Shown here one piece after another: positions 30,944 to 40,424 of a stretch of 51,626 nucleotides of DNA (within the stretch, counting starts at the first letter, position 1; each line of letters starts with the position of its first letter). The position numbers and the translations under genes are program-made. The stretch is taken from assembly GCA_024635625.1 (NCBI GenBank), contig JAGXIQ010000122.1, positions 1 through 51,626 of the forward strand. The letters run 5' to 3'. Under the pieces are notes generated by a model. The model was not told where the DNA came from, did not search any database, and saw nothing but the letters and a program-made list of their open reading frames with translations. The stretch is from Loktanella sp. GTDB lineage: Bacteria > Pseudomonadota > Alphaproteobacteria > Rhodobacterales > Rhodobacteraceae.

Positions 30944-31900
30944 ATGTCCTTTCGCCTTCAGCCGACGCCCCCTGCCCGTCCGAACCGCTGCCAGCTTTTC
31001 GGCCCCGGATCGAACACGAAACTGTTCGCAAAGATGGCTGCCAGCAGCGCCGATGTCATCAATCTTGACCTTGAGGACAGCGTAGCACCTAACGACAAAG
31101 CCGTCGCCCGCGCCAATGTCATTCAGGCGATCAACGAGGTGGACTGGAACACAAAGACGCTTTCAGTACGGATCAACAGCCTTGATACGCCGTTCTGGTA
31201 CCGTGACGTTGTTGACCTGCTGGAACAGGCGGGTGAACGGCTGGACCAGATCATGATCCCAAAAGTGGGCAATGGCGCCGATATCTATGCTGTCGACGCA
31301 CTTGTCACTGCGATCGAAGCTGCGAAGGGCCGCAAGAAGCGCATCGGTTTCGAGGTCATTATCGAATCCGCAGCGGGTCTGGTGAACGTGAACGACATCG
31401 CTGCTTCTAGCCCCCGAATGCAAGCGATGAGCCTCGGGGCCGCCGACTATGCCGCTTCTATGGGGATGCAAACGACAGGTATCGGCGGCACGCAGGACAA
31501 TTACTACATACTACACGGCGATACGCGTCATTACAGCGATCCTTGGCATTGGGCGCAGACCGCTATCGTCGCTGCCTGCCGCACCCATGGCATCCTACCT
31601 GTTGACGGCCCGTTCGGTGACTTTTCCGACGACGAAGGTTACCGCGCACAGGCCCGCCGCAGCGCCACGCTAGGCATGGTCGGCAAATGGGCGATCCACC
31701 CCAAGCAGATCGCACTGGCGAACGAAGTCTTCACCCCTTCGGACGAAGCCGTCTCCGAAGCGCGCGAAATCCTTGCCGCGATGGAACAGGCAAAGGCCCG
31801 CGGCGAAGGTGCTACCGTCTACAAGGGTCGTCTTGTCGACATCGCCAGCATCAAGCAAGCCGAAGTCATCGTGAAGCAATCCGAGATGATTGCGGGCTGA
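30944..31900 (+). CDS. mcl1: L-malyl-CoA / beta-methylmalyl-CoA lyase
   Basis: A 318-residue HpcH/HpaI-CitE family lyase with the motif VINLDLEDSVAPNDKAVAR (metal-binding acidic residues), the substrate-binding region GFEVIIESAAGLVNVNDIA and GKWAIHPKQI. The sequence matches the Mcl1 type of Rhodobacterales, which cleaves beta-methylmalyl-CoA to glyoxylate and propionyl-CoA, and malyl-CoA to glyoxylate and acetyl-CoA, in the ethylmalonyl-CoA pathway. It stands alone, 95 bases after a terminator; the leader holds the short repeat TTGCG...CGCAA around 30879-30896, a possible regulator site. The ribosome binding site is weak. Confidence 0.93.
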   Translation: MSFRLQPTPPARPNRCQLFGPGSNTKLFAKMAASSADVINLDLEDSVAPNDKAVARANVIQAINEVDWNTKTLSVRINSLDTPFWYRDVVDLLEQAGERLDQIMIPKVGNGADIYAVDALVTAIEAAKGRKKRIGFEVIIESAAGLVNVNDIAASSPRMQAMSLGAADYAASMGMQTTGIGGTQDNYYILHGDTRHYSDPWHWAQTAIVAACRTHGILPVDGPFGDFSDDEGYRAQARRSATLGMVGKWAIHPKQIALANEVFTPSDEAVSEAREILAAMEQAKARGEGATVYKGRLVDIASIKQAEVIVKQSEMIAG

Positions 31901-31960
31901 CACCGGACTTCGTCTGGTTCTGTGAACGTAGGTTAAAGGGGCCAACCATTGCAATTCCGG

Positions 31961-31987
31961 CCTGACGTCGCCTATATCGACGTCAGG
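31961..31987. promoter_or_regulatory. Perfect 10-bp inverted repeat upstream of accA
   Basis: CCTGACGTCG (31961-31970) and CGACGTCAGG (31978-31987) form a perfect inverted repeat with a 7-base loop, ending 16 bases before the accA ATG and just ahead of AGG (31987-31995 region). It lacks a T tail, so it may be the mcl1 terminator, a stem controlling accA translation or a protein-binding site. Confidence 0.55.
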
Positions 31988-32003
31988 CAAAACAGGCATT
32001 CCA

Positions 32004-32966
32004 ATGACCCAGTATCTCGACTTCGAAAAACCCCTCGCAGAAATCGAAGGTAAAGCTGAAGAGTTGCGCGCAATGGCCCGCGACAACGCAGAGATGGACG
32101 TCGAGAAAGAAGCGGCGGCGCTGGACAAAAAGAGCCGCGACCTGCTGAAAACACTTTATTCCAACCTGACGCCATGGCGAAAATGTCAGGTCGCGCGTCA
32201 TCCTGAACGCCCGCATTGCAAAGATTACATCGCCGCCCTGTTTACCGATTTTACGCCGCTGGCGGGGGATCGCAACTTTGCCGACGACCACGCCGTCATG
32301 GGCGGCTTGGCCCGGTTGGACGGACGCCCGGTCGTCGTGATCGGCCATGAAAAGGGCCACGACACGAAGTCCCGCATCGAACACAACTTTGGCATGGCCC
32401 GGCCAGAAGGTTATCGCAAAGCGATCCGATTGATGGAACTCGCAGACCGTTTCGGTCTGCCAGTCGTCACGTTGGTCGACACCCCCGGTGCATACCCCGG
32501 CAAGGGCGCAGAAGAGCGTGGCCAATCCGAAGCTATCGCCCGCGCGACAGAGACCTGCCTTGACCTGCACGTCCCTCTCGTCAGTGTCGTGATCGGCGAA
32601 GGCGGATCAGGCGGCGCCGTGGCCTTTGCGACCGCCAACCGCGTGTTGATGCTTGAACATTCGATTTACTCGGTCATTAGCCCCGAAGGCTGCGCCTCTA
32701 TCCTGTGGAAAGACGCTGGCAAAACGCAAGAGGCCGCAGCCGCCTTGCGTTTGACCGCGCAGAACCTAAAGGAACTGGGCGTCTGCGACCGAATCATCCC
32801 AGAACCCTTAGGTGGTGCGCACCGCGATCCCGATGCTGCCGTCGCTGCTGTTGGCAAGGCCCTGATCGCCGTCATGGCCGAATTCGATAAGGCCGACGCA
32901 AGCAAAGTCCGCGCCGCGCGTCGCCAAAAATACCTTGCCCTCGGCCAAAAGGGCCTCGCAGCCTAA
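32004..32966 (+). CDS. accA: Acetyl-CoA carboxylase carboxyltransferase subunit alpha
   Basis: AccA with AccD moves the carboxyl group from biotin to acetyl-CoA, the first step of fatty acid synthesis. The 320-residue protein has the alpha-subunit features [58 protein letters not shown] and the oxyanion loop [10 protein letters not shown]. The other subunits are not in the window. An inverted repeat lies directly upstream. Confidence 0.97.
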   Translation: MTQYLDFEKPLAEIEGKAEELRAMARDNAEMDVEKEAAALDKKSRDLLKTLYSNLTPWRKCQVARHPERPHCKDYIAALFTDFTPLAGDRNFADDHAVMGGLARLDGRPVVVIGHEKGHDTKSRIEHNFGMARPEGYRKAIRLMELADRFGLPVVTLVDTPGAYPGKGAEERGQSEAIARATETCLDLHVPLVSVVIGEGGSGGAVAFATANRVLMLEHSIYSVISPEGCASILWKDAGKTQEAAAALRLTAQNLKELGVCDRIIPEPLGGAHRDPDAAVAAVGKALIAVMAEFDKADASKVRAARRQKYLALGQKGLAA

Positions 32967-33067
32967 GACTGCGTCGCACTTTCTTTTCGTTAAAATGCCT
33001 ATTGACACGCGCAGACATGGGCAGAACGACATCTATTACCTTCGCGACAAAGGGCGTGATATCGCCG

Positions 33068-33841
33068 TCAGACCGGCGGGCCGTCGATTTCCGGCGGTAT
33101 GACAGGCGAAAGGGGCACGATCATGCCCGCCTCACGCGCCAGTGCATTGGACCGGGTTTCAATCGCCTCTTCCAGCTGATGCAAAAACGGCCGCAACCGT
33201 TCGCCCGCTGGAATTGGGTCTAGAAACTCGAACACTGCGGTGCCGGGTTTGCGAAAAATTCCGCGCTTTGGCCAAAAGACCCCCACATTCGTCGCCACTG
33301 GCACCACAGGCTGACCAAGGTCGGCATACAGCGCCGCCGTACCCTTTTTGTAGGGTGCGATGGCCCCCGGTGCGACGCGGGTACCCTGCGGATAAATACA
33401 TAATTGCCCAGGTGCGACATCGCCGGCCCGGACGCGGGTCAGCATGTCTTTGATCGCCTGCCCCTTCTTACCGCGATCCACCGGAATGCAACCCGCGCGG
33501 TAGGCAAACAGGCCAAGCACGGGCGCGTAAAGCAGCAGGCGCTTCATGATAAAACGGGGGCGTGGCAGCAATTGGTAAATGAACATCACGTCCATGAAGG
33601 ACTGGTGTTTCGCAGCGACCATGCAGCCAAAAGTAGGCGGCACGCCACGTACCTCGAACCGCAGACCGATCATCCAACCTGCAAGCCAGATGATAGCGCG
33701 GGCATACCATTTGCAGGTATTCATCGCCCCATCGCGGGTCGACAGCGCATAAGGCAGGAACAGGATTCCCATAACCGCCATAAGGCCGTAGCTGACGATG
33801 GAGAATGCCAGCGACCGCAGCCATTGGATATAATAGCTCAT
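33068..33841 (-). CDS. plsC: 1-acyl-sn-glycerol-3-phosphate acyltransferase
   Basis: PlsC adds the second acyl chain to lysophosphatidic acid in the membrane. The 257-residue protein has two N-terminal hydrophobic segments, the HX4D motif HQSFMD (79-84), the GCIPVDRG element and YPQGTR. The last is the usual FPEGTR motif with Tyr and Gln replacing Phe and Glu. Its start overlaps the ftsX stop by four bases, so it is the last gene of the ftsE-ftsX-plsC unit. Confidence 0.94.
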   Translation of the reverse strand: MSYYIQWLRSLAFSIVSYGLMAVMGILFLPYALSTRDGAMNTCKWYARAIIWLAGWMIGLRFEVRGVPPTFGCMVAAKHQSFMDVMFIYQLLPRPRFIMKRLLLYAPVLGLFAYRAGCIPVDRGKKGQAIKDMLTRVRAGDVAPGQLCIYPQGTRVAPGAIAPYKKGTAALYADLGQPVVPVATNVGVFWPKRGIFRKPGTAVFEFLDPIPAGERLRPFLHQLEEAIETRSNALAREAGMIVPLSPVIPPEIDGPPV

Positions 33842-34755
33842 GCCTGAGACCTCAATGTGCGCAGGGCTGCCGCCCGAGTGGCAAAAAACGCGACAATTGC
33901 GGCCAGTGGTGGAATCAGCAGCGGTACAAGCCAGCCCGCCCCCTGAAAGCCGAGGCCAGTCAGAAAGCCGCCCGCGTCGCCGCCATCCGGCAAGGCCATC
34001 ACCGCCAGCACACCAAGTGCGGAGCCGATGGCCGCACCCAACGCGGCGCGCAATGTAAACCGTCGCACGAACGCCCGCGCGATATACGTGTCACGCGCGC
34101 CGACCAGCCGCATCACGCGGATCACCTGTGCATTGGCTGACAGGGCCGATTGCGCGGCCAGCGTGATCATCGCCGCTGTGGCCCCCGCAATCAGCAGCAG
34201 CGCTACCCAGCCTAATGACCGTAGCCGATTAGCGGCAGCGACCAAGGGTGTGCGCCAGCGCGTATGATCATCCAACACGGCACCAGGTACTTCTGCCTGC
34301 AACCGCGCACGCAAGCCGATAGGGTCGTAACCCTCGGCGGTCTCAACGATCTCTATCAGTTGTGGTATCGGCAAGCTGGCCAGCGGCAGGTCAGGACCGA
34401 ACCAAGGCTCTAGCAAGGCGCGTTCCTCGTCGTCGGTCAAGGCGCGGGCTGATGCCACCCCGGGGGTCTGGTCAAGCACCGTCAGGGCCGCACGGATTTG
34501 CGCATCGGCCTGATCCGCGGGTGCGGATATCCGCAGCGTTGCTGTGCGGGCCAGTTCCGCCGACCAGCGATCCGCTAACCGGCCCGTCGCCAGCGACAAG
34601 GCGATCGCAAAGACCGCAAGAAACGCCATGGCGCCTGCGGTAAAAATCGTAAGTCGCGCGGTGAAACCCGTCGGCGGGACAGCGCGATCCGCTTGTGGAT
34701 CACCAACCAACAGCGCCAGCGCACGACTTAGTGCCTCTGTTACTGCGCCAATCAT
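33838..34755 (-). CDS. ftsX: Cell-division ABC permease FtsX
   Basis: FtsX is the membrane partner of FtsE and controls peptidoglycan hydrolases at the septum from the cytoplasmic side. The 305-residue protein has a first membrane segment at about 35-60, a periplasmic domain of about 110 residues and three C-terminal segments, the usual FtsX plan. The gene overlaps ftsE (ATGA) and plsC (ATGA). Residue conservation is low, as usual for FtsX; the ftsE context makes the call firm. Confidence 0.9.
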   Translation of the reverse strand: MIGAVTEALSRALALLVGDPQADRAVPPTGFTARLTIFTAGAMAFLAVFAIALSLATGRLADRWSAELARTATLRISAPADQADAQIRAALTVLDQTPGVASARALTDDEERALLEPWFGPDLPLASLPIPQLIEIVETAEGYDPIGLRARLQAEVPGAVLDDHTRWRTPLVAAANRLRSLGWVALLLIAGATAAMITLAAQSALSANAQVIRVMRLVGARDTYIARAFVRRFTLRAALGAAIGSALGVLAVMALPDGGDAGGFLTGLGFQGAGWLVPLLIPPLAAIVAFFATRAAALRTLRSQA

Positions 34756-35423
34756 AGGGCCACCCCGGTCTGCAAGCGGCCATCCTTCAGCCGCAGCACA
34801 TTGGCACTTACTTGAGATTTCGCAGTGCGGATCAAGTTCATGTCATGGCTGGCGATAAGAACGGTCTTGCCCATGCGGTTCAATTCCACAAGCAAACTGA
34901 GTAGGCGCTGTGACATTTCCCAGTCAACGTTTCCTGTTGGTTCGTCCGCGATAATCACATCAGGTGAGGTGATGACCGCGCGCGCTAGCGCTGCCCGTTG
35001 GCGTTCACCACCCGAAAGCTGCGGTGGCAGTTGCGCCGCCTGACCACGTAGACCGACCCAAGCCATCAACTCGTCCAGATCACCCGCAGCCTCGTCCGCG
35101 CGACCTGCGACTTGCAACGGCAGGGCGATGTTTTCCGCCACCGGTAGGTGGTCAAGGAATTGGCAATCCTGATGCACCACGCCGATCCGGCGGCGGGCCA
35201 AGGCAACATCATCGCGCCCCATGGTGGCGGCGTCCATGCCAAACAAGCTGACGACGCCCCCTGTTGCACGTAGGTCGCCATAACAAAGCTTTAGCAGCGT
35301 TGTCTTGCCCGCCCCCGACGGTCCGGTCAGGAACTGGAACGATCCGGGCGCCAGCGTCAGCGACAGGCCGGTGAACAGCTCTGCCCCGCCATAGCTGTAG
35401 GCCACGTCCTGAAGCTCGATCAC
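34752..35423 (-). CDS. ftsE: Cell-division ABC ATPase FtsE
   Basis: The 223-residue ATPase has Walker A GPSGAGKTT (about 34-42), the signature LSGGERQRAALARAV and Walker B VIIADEPTGNVD. The GTG start has AAGGAG 6-7 bases ahead and gives MIELQDVAYSYGG, the typical family start; the reading frame continues 90 codons upstream but lacks homology and would overlap the opposite gene. It is the first gene of the ftsE-ftsX-plsC operon and diverges from the zinc-ribbon gene. Confidence 0.95.
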   Translation of the reverse strand: MIELQDVAYSYGGAELFTGLSLTLAPGSFQFLTGPSGAGKTTLLKLCYGDLRATGGVVSLFGMDAATMGRDDVALARRRIGVVHQDCQFLDHLPVAENIALPLQVAGRADEAAGDLDELMAWVGLRGQAAQLPPQLSGGERQRAALARAVITSPDVIIADEPTGNVDWEMSQRLLSLLVELNRMGKTVLIASHDMNLIRTAKSQVSANVLRLKDGRLQTGVAL

Positions 35424-35594
35424 GCTGCTCTCCTTGCGGGTATTCGGGCTGTTTTGCCCAAATCTGCAACAGGTTACAATGCAATCACGCCGAAAGGCAC
35501 GGCAAAACCTTGGCGAGGCCGCTGCCCGTTGGTAGGAATGGCCCACGGACTGCGGCCAAACAGGTGCCGCTCGGGGTGCAAAAGGACTATGGCG

Positions 35595-36437
35595 ATGCGG
35601 CTGATCTGCCCCAATTGCGGCGCACAATACGAAGTCGCCATCGACGTGATCCCGACTGACGGGCGCGATGTGCAATGTTCCAGCTGCGGTCATACGTGGT
35701 TCGAAAGCCCGATGGCCCCATCCGCGGCCCTAGAAGACCCCAGTGCCCCAAGCGCTGTGCCAGAGGATAAGCCAATTGATGCCTTGGCATCCAATGTCGA
35801 TCCAGCACCCAGCCCGGAAGAGCCGCAGGCGACGGAAGAACAGACAGCGCCAGCAGAGCCGCCGCGCAACCCGCCACGCAAGCAGCTGGACCCTTCGATC
35901 GCTGATATCCTGCGCGAAGAAGCCGCGCGCGAGGAAGCCGCGCGTCGATCAGAAGCCAGCACCGGACTTGAACAGCAGGGTGATCTGGGCCTGACAGATC
36001 CAGCCCCGACACCGCCGCCCCCGCCGTCGCGCAAAGTCGAGTCCGGCGTCGGCAAAGGTGCTGCGCAACCTATCGTCGATCAACGCCGCACAGGTTCTCC
36101 AACGTCGTCTGTCAAAAGTAGTCGACGAGAGATGTTTCCCGACATCGAAAAGATTAATTCCACCCTGCGATCCAGTGCTGAACGCGACGCCCTACCGCCC
36201 CTGCCGCACGAAGCGGCCCAACGAGATCGGCGCAGCGGGCGACGTGGATTCTTTATGATGCTGGCCCTGATCGTGCTTGCAGCCATGTTATACGTTTTTG
36301 CTACGGATATCGCTGCGGCCCTGCCCGCGCTAAGCGATCCTTTAGCGTCATATGTTGAAACGGTCGACAGCGCACGCCTTTGGCTGGATGCACAGGTTCA
36401 GTCGATGCTGGGCGACGGACCGGCAGAACGGAACTGA
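35595..36437 (+). CDS. Zinc-ribbon (MJ0042-type) membrane-anchored protein
   Basis: A 280-residue protein. The N terminus is a zinc ribbon with Cys5, Cys8, Cys28 and Cys31 (CPNCG...CSSCG), matching the MJ0042 finger-like family. A Pro-, Ala- and Glu-rich disordered linker of about 150 residues follows, then one membrane segment (about 222-244, RGFFMMLALIVLAAML) and a short tail. Such proteins occur next to ftsE in Rhodobacterales, but the role is unknown. AAAGGA 9-10 bases ahead supports this ATG over the ATG two codons upstream. Confidence 0.85.
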   Translation: MRLICPNCGAQYEVAIDVIPTDGRDVQCSSCGHTWFESPMAPSAALEDPSAPSAVPEDKPIDALASNVDPAPSPEEPQATEEQTAPAEPPRNPPRKQLDPSIADILREEAAREEAARRSEASTGLEQQGDLGLTDPAPTPPPPPSRKVESGVGKGAAQPIVDQRRTGSPTSSVKSSRREMFPDIEKINSTLRSSAERDALPPLPHEAAQRDRRSGRRGFFMMLALIVLAAMLYVFATDIAAALPALSDPLASYVETVDSARLWLDAQVQSMLGDGPAERN

Positions 36438-36528
36438 TCCGCTAGGCAATGGCCCGCGAACATCAGCAACTACACTTCATGTGACGTCCGACTACGTCAG
36501 CGCCCCACCTGCGCAGGTCGCTGTGCGT

Positions 36529-39117
36529 TCAGAAGCGATCCAAAAGCCGGTCAAGGTAATCCCGCTCGACCTGCGGCCGCGCCTGTTCGGCAGACCGGCG
36601 ACGGATTTCTCCCAGCAGTTCCTCGGCGCGGCGATAGACATCTTCGCCCTGCAAAAGATTTTCGTCTGTGCCGTATTGCCCGGTGCTACCAAGCTGTCGG
36701 CCCAAGGGGTCGCGGCGGCTAGGCTGAACCTGACCGGTCTGGTCACCCTCTGCATTGCCTTGGCCCGGTTCCTGTTGCTGGTTTTCTGCGAGTGCTTCGC
36801 CAATCGCGCGCATGCCGTTACGCAGGGCATCCATCGCATCGGCCTGTCGATCAATGGCCTCGGCGGTGTCGCCATTTCGAAGCGCCTGTTCGGCGCCGTC
36901 CATTGCACCTTCAGCACGGTCTAGCGACCGCCGCGCCAAATCGCCTGCGTCACCCGGCAGACCGGGTAGGGCACCGCGCTGGCGGGACAGTTCATCACGA
37001 AGCGATTGCTGGCGCTGCGCCAAGGACTGGCCGTCCCCTGCTCCAGACCCATCCGCCTGTTCTTGCCCCTGCCCTTCGCCATTTTGATCCTGACCGTCTT
37101 GGCCCGGGCCGTTCTGCCCTTGCTGTTGGCCTTGGCTTTGCTGCCCTTGTTGGCTTTGCTGGCCTTGCTGGCCTTGCTGGCCTTGCTGCTGGAGATCGCG
37201 GAACGCGTCGTCTGACAAGTCTTGTTGTTCGCGCAGGGTATCGGCAAGATCTTGCATCGACTGTTGGCCAGGCGTCTGCGGCCCATCCCCACTGCCGTCG
37301 CCTTGGGTAATGCGCATGTTCTCCAATAGCGCATTCAACTGCTCCATCAGCGCCTGCGCCTCGGCCATGCGACCTTCTTGCATCAGTTCTTCGATGCGAT
37401 CCATCAAGGCCTGCAACTCGTCCTGCGACATCTCCATAGAATTCTCAGAAGTCTGAGGTTCGTCTGCACCGCTTTCGCTCGGGTCCATCTGATCGGCCAG
37501 CATCTGCATATAGTCTTGCGTGGCTTCACGAAGTTCTTGCATCAATTCGGCGATTTCTTCGTCCGTCGCACCGTTTCGCATCGCCTCGGCCAGCCGCTCT
37601 TGCGCGCGCTTCAGACGTTCGCGGGCATCAGCCAGCGTCCCGTCTTCCAGTTGGATCGCAAGGTCCCATAGGGCCTGAACGACTTCGGTCTCGTTTTCTT
37701 CGGTCATGCCAAAGCGGTCGAAGTTGTCCAATTGCCGGATAATAACCCGCAAGCGCAGATACGTCGTCTGGTTCGTGAACAACCCCTCGGGTTCGTAAGA
37801 AATCGCGCGCAAGACCTGAACGATGCGCCGCGCATTTGCTTGCGACCACATCAGGTCACGCCGCTGTTCAACGATGGCACGGGCAATCGGTTGGAAGAAC
37901 CTGCGCCCCGGCAAGGTCATTGGCTCTGCCGGGGTGGTCACAGTCTGTCCGGCAGCATCGGTCACAGACAGCGTCAGCGTGACCGGCAAGTTGGCAAGGG
38001 GGTGTTGCGACAGATTCTCTATCAACATCTCATCAAAATCTGCGCGGTCGCCGCCAAAGGGCATCGGCAGGTCCAGCACGATAGGCTCGATCGGGTCCGG
38101 ATCGACGGTCAGACCAAAGGCGCGGTCGACCGCCCCCAGATTTAAGGCAATCGTCGCCGTACCGCGTTCGACGCCATAGTCATCAGATGCGGCGAAGGCC
38201 TGCTGCATTTCACCCATGGCGTCGGACTCGACCGGGGCGACCAAGCTTACCTCTGGCAAGGCGTCAGGCAGAATCGCAAGCTCCCAAGCGGCACCATTCG
38301 GTCCGTCGATGGCAATACGACCCGACCTTGTCACGTCAAAGGTCTGTTCCGGTTCAGACGCGGGCGGGATGTCGGTCACACGGCCAGATACGGTTTCGGC
38401 GACAGTCAGCGCGCCAACTTCGCCATATAAACGCAGGGTAATGGTCGACCCCAGCGGAACCGACAGCGGCCCCGGGGGGATATCGTTCAGGTACAGCGTC
38501 GGCTTACCGGTATAGGCTGGCGGTGTGACCCACCCCTCCCAGACCGGGCCAGTCGCCAACGCATTACCGCCGCCATTCTGGGCGATCTCTGTGACAGAGC
38601 CGATGCGCAAGACAGACCCGAAGAGCAAAGCGACCACAAAGAAAAGAAGCGCGGTATACCGCAGCCCATACGGATCCCGGTCGGACACCCGCAAGTCCGG
38701 CTGTACCGTTTTCGCACCCTCTGTGGCCTTGCGCATACGCGCCAGATGCGCGTTCCATACAGCGGTAGAAGCCGCATCCCCGGTCCCAATGGCTTGCGTG
38801 TCGCGCACAGCGGCAATGGGACGCCCCGGCAGGGCCGCATCAACGCGGGCAACAGCCTCGGCGCGCGACGGCCATCGGAAAGCACGCAAACCGTGAACAA
38901 GGGCAAAACCCAGCGCCAATGCCGCGATCAACGTCAGGCCCCAAAAGACCTCTAGGCTCATGCGGTCCTGCCAGCCGAAGAAGAGCGGGGCAAGAATAAC
39001 GAAAAGCACGCTCCACAACGGCCAGAACGCGCGCGTTGCGCGTTCCGCGGCAAGACCCAGCCGGGTCAGCGCAACAGGACGGTCCAGATGTGGCAGATCG
39101 GTGCGGTGATCGGTCAG
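36529..39117 (-). CDS. TIGR02302/DUF4175 membrane protein
   Basis: An 862-residue protein known only as the alphaproteobacterial TIGR02302 (DUF4175) family, function unknown. It has two membrane segments near the N terminus and a third about 130 residues on (LRYTALLFFVVALLFG), then a large soluble part, a glutamate-rich coiled coil and a Gln/Gly-rich tract near the C terminus. The start is unusual: no ATG or GTG lies ahead of the first membrane segment. A CTG at 39117 has GGAGAGG 4 bases ahead and gives MTDHRTDLPHLDRP, resembling the family. A TTG at 39186 would overlap lysA by 32 bases and has no ribosome binding site; it is the alternative. Confidence 0.85.
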   Translation of the reverse strand: MTDHRTDLPHLDRPVALTRLGLAAERATRAFWPLWSVLFVILAPLFFGWQDRMSLEVFWGLTLIAALALGFALVHGLRAFRWPSRAEAVARVDAALPGRPIAAVRDTQAIGTGDAASTAVWNAHLARMRKATEGAKTVQPDLRVSDRDPYGLRYTALLFFVVALLFGSVLRIGSVTEIAQNGGGNALATGPVWEGWVTPPAYTGKPTLYLNDIPPGPLSVPLGSTITLRLYGEVGALTVAETVSGRVTDIPPASEPEQTFDVTRSGRIAIDGPNGAAWELAILPDALPEVSLVAPVESDAMGEMQQAFAASDDYGVERGTATIALNLGAVDRAFGLTVDPDPIEPIVLDLPMPFGGDRADFDEMLIENLSQHPLANLPVTLTLSVTDAAGQTVTTPAEPMTLPGRRFFQPIARAIVEQRRDLMWSQANARRIVQVLRAISYEPEGLFTNQTTYLRLRVIIRQLDNFDRFGMTEENETEVVQALWDLAIQLEDGTLADARERLKRAQERLAEAMRNGATDEEIAELMQELREATQDYMQMLADQMDPSESGADEPQTSENSMEMSQDELQALMDRIEELMQEGRMAEAQALMEQLNALLENMRITQGDGSGDGPQTPGQQSMQDLADTLREQQDLSDDAFRDLQQQGQQGQQGQQSQQGQQSQGQQQGQNGPGQDGQDQNGEGQGQEQADGSGAGDGQSLAQRQQSLRDELSRQRGALPGLPGDAGDLARRSLDRAEGAMDGAEQALRNGDTAEAIDRQADAMDALRNGMRAIGEALAENQQQEPGQGNAEGDQTGQVQPSRRDPLGRQLGSTGQYGTDENLLQGEDVYRRAEELLGEIRRRSAEQARPQVERDYLDRLLDRF
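37060..37192 (-). repeat. Gln/Gly-rich coding repeat inside the TIGR02302 gene
   Basis: In the protein frame this stretch encodes repeated QQG/QQS units followed by a Gly/Asn/Asp/Gln stretch. At the DNA level a 9-base unit close to TTGCTGGCC repeats several times around 37155-37190. Such tracts can expand or contract and are a source of length variation. Confidence 0.75.
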
Positions 39118-39154
39118 CGGGCCTCTCCCATGCGCAGGGTTCGGACCGATACGG

Positions 39155-40420
39155 TCACACCCACACCGGAATGATATCGCGCGCAATCATTTCGTCAAAG
39201 GTCGGACGCGCCCGGATAACCGCAAATTGATCGCGGTGGACCAAAACCTCGGGAATAAGTGGCCGAGAGTTGTATTCCGACGCCATCACGGCACCATACG
39301 CGCCGGCAGATCGGAACGCGACAAGGTCGTCAGGGCCCACCTGCGCCATGCTGCGGCCTTTGGCAAAAGTATCGCCGCTTTCGCAAATCGGCCCGACGAT
39401 GTCATATGTCGCTTGATCGGCACCCGGCGCCGGCTGCACGACGGGAACGATGTCATGATGGGCGTCGTACATCGCAGGCCGGATCAGATCGTTCATCGCA
39501 CCATCGATGATCAGAAACTGGCGGTCAGCTCCGTCTTTTACGTAGATAACTTTGCTCACCATCAGGCCGGCGTTGCCTGATATTAATCGACCCGGCTCGA
39601 TCTCTATCTCGCACCCCAAATGGCCGACAGTGCGCTTGATCAGCGCACCATAATCTTGTGGCGACGGTGGCGCCTCGTTGATCTGTTGGTACGGAATTCC
39701 AAGCCCGCCACCCAGATCAAGGCGCTTAATCGTATGGCCGTCAGCGCGCAACTGCTCGGTCAATTCCGCAACCTTCAGATAGGCGGCTTCAAAGGGGGCA
39801 AGGTCGGTCAGTTGACTGCCGATGTGGACATCAATGCCGATGACCTCCAGCCCCGGAAGACTGGCAGCCAAAGCATAGACCTCGCGCGCACGCGAGATGG
39901 GAACGCCAAACTTGTTCTCGGATTTTCCGGTCGCAATTTTTGCGTGTGTCTTGGCATCAACATCCGGGTTCACGCGGATCGTGATCGGCGCGATTTTGCC
40001 AAGTTCGACAGCCACGGCGCTGAGCGCATGCATCTCGGGTTCGCTTTCGACATTGAATTGACGGATGCCACCCTGCAGCGCCTGCCGCATTTCAATACGG
40101 GTCTTGCCAACGCCGGAAAAAACAATGCGGTCGCTTGGCACACCGGCGGCGACGGCGCGGGCGTATTCACCGCCGGAAACGACGTCCATACCCGCCCCCG
40201 CCTCGGCTAACAGATGCAAAATCGCCTGATTGGAAAGGGACTTCATGGCGAAGCACACCAGATGGTCCATCCCCGCGAGAGCCTCGTCGAACAGTCGAAA
40301 ATGCCGCAGAAGGGTCGCGCTGGAATAAACATAGAATGGCGTGCCAACTTGGGCGGCAATTTCGGCCACAGGCACATCCTCGGCGTACAACACACCATCG
40401 CGATACAGAAAATGATCCAT
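39155..40420 (-). CDS. lysA: Diaminopimelate decarboxylase
   Basis: LysA removes the carboxyl group from meso-diaminopimelate to give lysine. The 421-residue alanine-racemase-fold enzyme uses pyridoxal phosphate on Lys60 (CFAMKSLSN), with the glycine-rich phosphate loop LDLGGGLGIPY and the C-terminal GPICESGDTFAKGR motif carrying the active-site Cys. AAGGGGACGG lies ahead of the ATG, and this sequence is complementary to a stretch further upstream (see the leader entry). The gene follows argH, a lipoprotein gene and a DUF2834 gene and precedes TIGR02302, a recurrent arrangement in Rhodobacterales. Confidence 0.96.
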   Translation of the reverse strand: MDHFLYRDGVLYAEDVPVAEIAAQVGTPFYVYSSATLLRHFRLFDEALAGMDHLVCFAMKSLSNQAILHLLAEAGAGMDVVSGGEYARAVAAGVPSDRIVFSGVGKTRIEMRQALQGGIRQFNVESEPEMHALSAVAVELGKIAPITIRVNPDVDAKTHAKIATGKSENKFGVPISRAREVYALAASLPGLEVIGIDVHIGSQLTDLAPFEAAYLKVAELTEQLRADGHTIKRLDLGGGLGIPYQQINEAPPSPQDYGALIKRTVGHLGCEIEIEPGRLISGNAGLMVSKVIYVKDGADRQFLIIDGAMNDLIRPAMYDAHHDIVPVVQPAPGADQATYDIVGPICESGDTFAKGRSMAQVGPDDLVAFRSAGAYGAVMASEYNSRPLIPEVLVHRDQFAVIRARPTFDEMIARDIIPVWV

Positions 40421-40424
40421 TAAG

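Noticed and set aside
30828-31085. Plus-strand frame of 85 codons ahead of mcl1
   Set aside because: It starts within a terminator hairpin, overlaps the mcl1 coding region out of frame and has a Cys/Arg-rich translation without a domain.
33002-33030. TTGACA as a promoter between accA and plsC
   Set aside because: No matching -10 at 16-18 bases, and no plus-strand gene follows.
37060-37192. CRISPR-like short repeat array
   Set aside because: The repeats have no spacers and lie in frame within a protein as QQG/QQS units.
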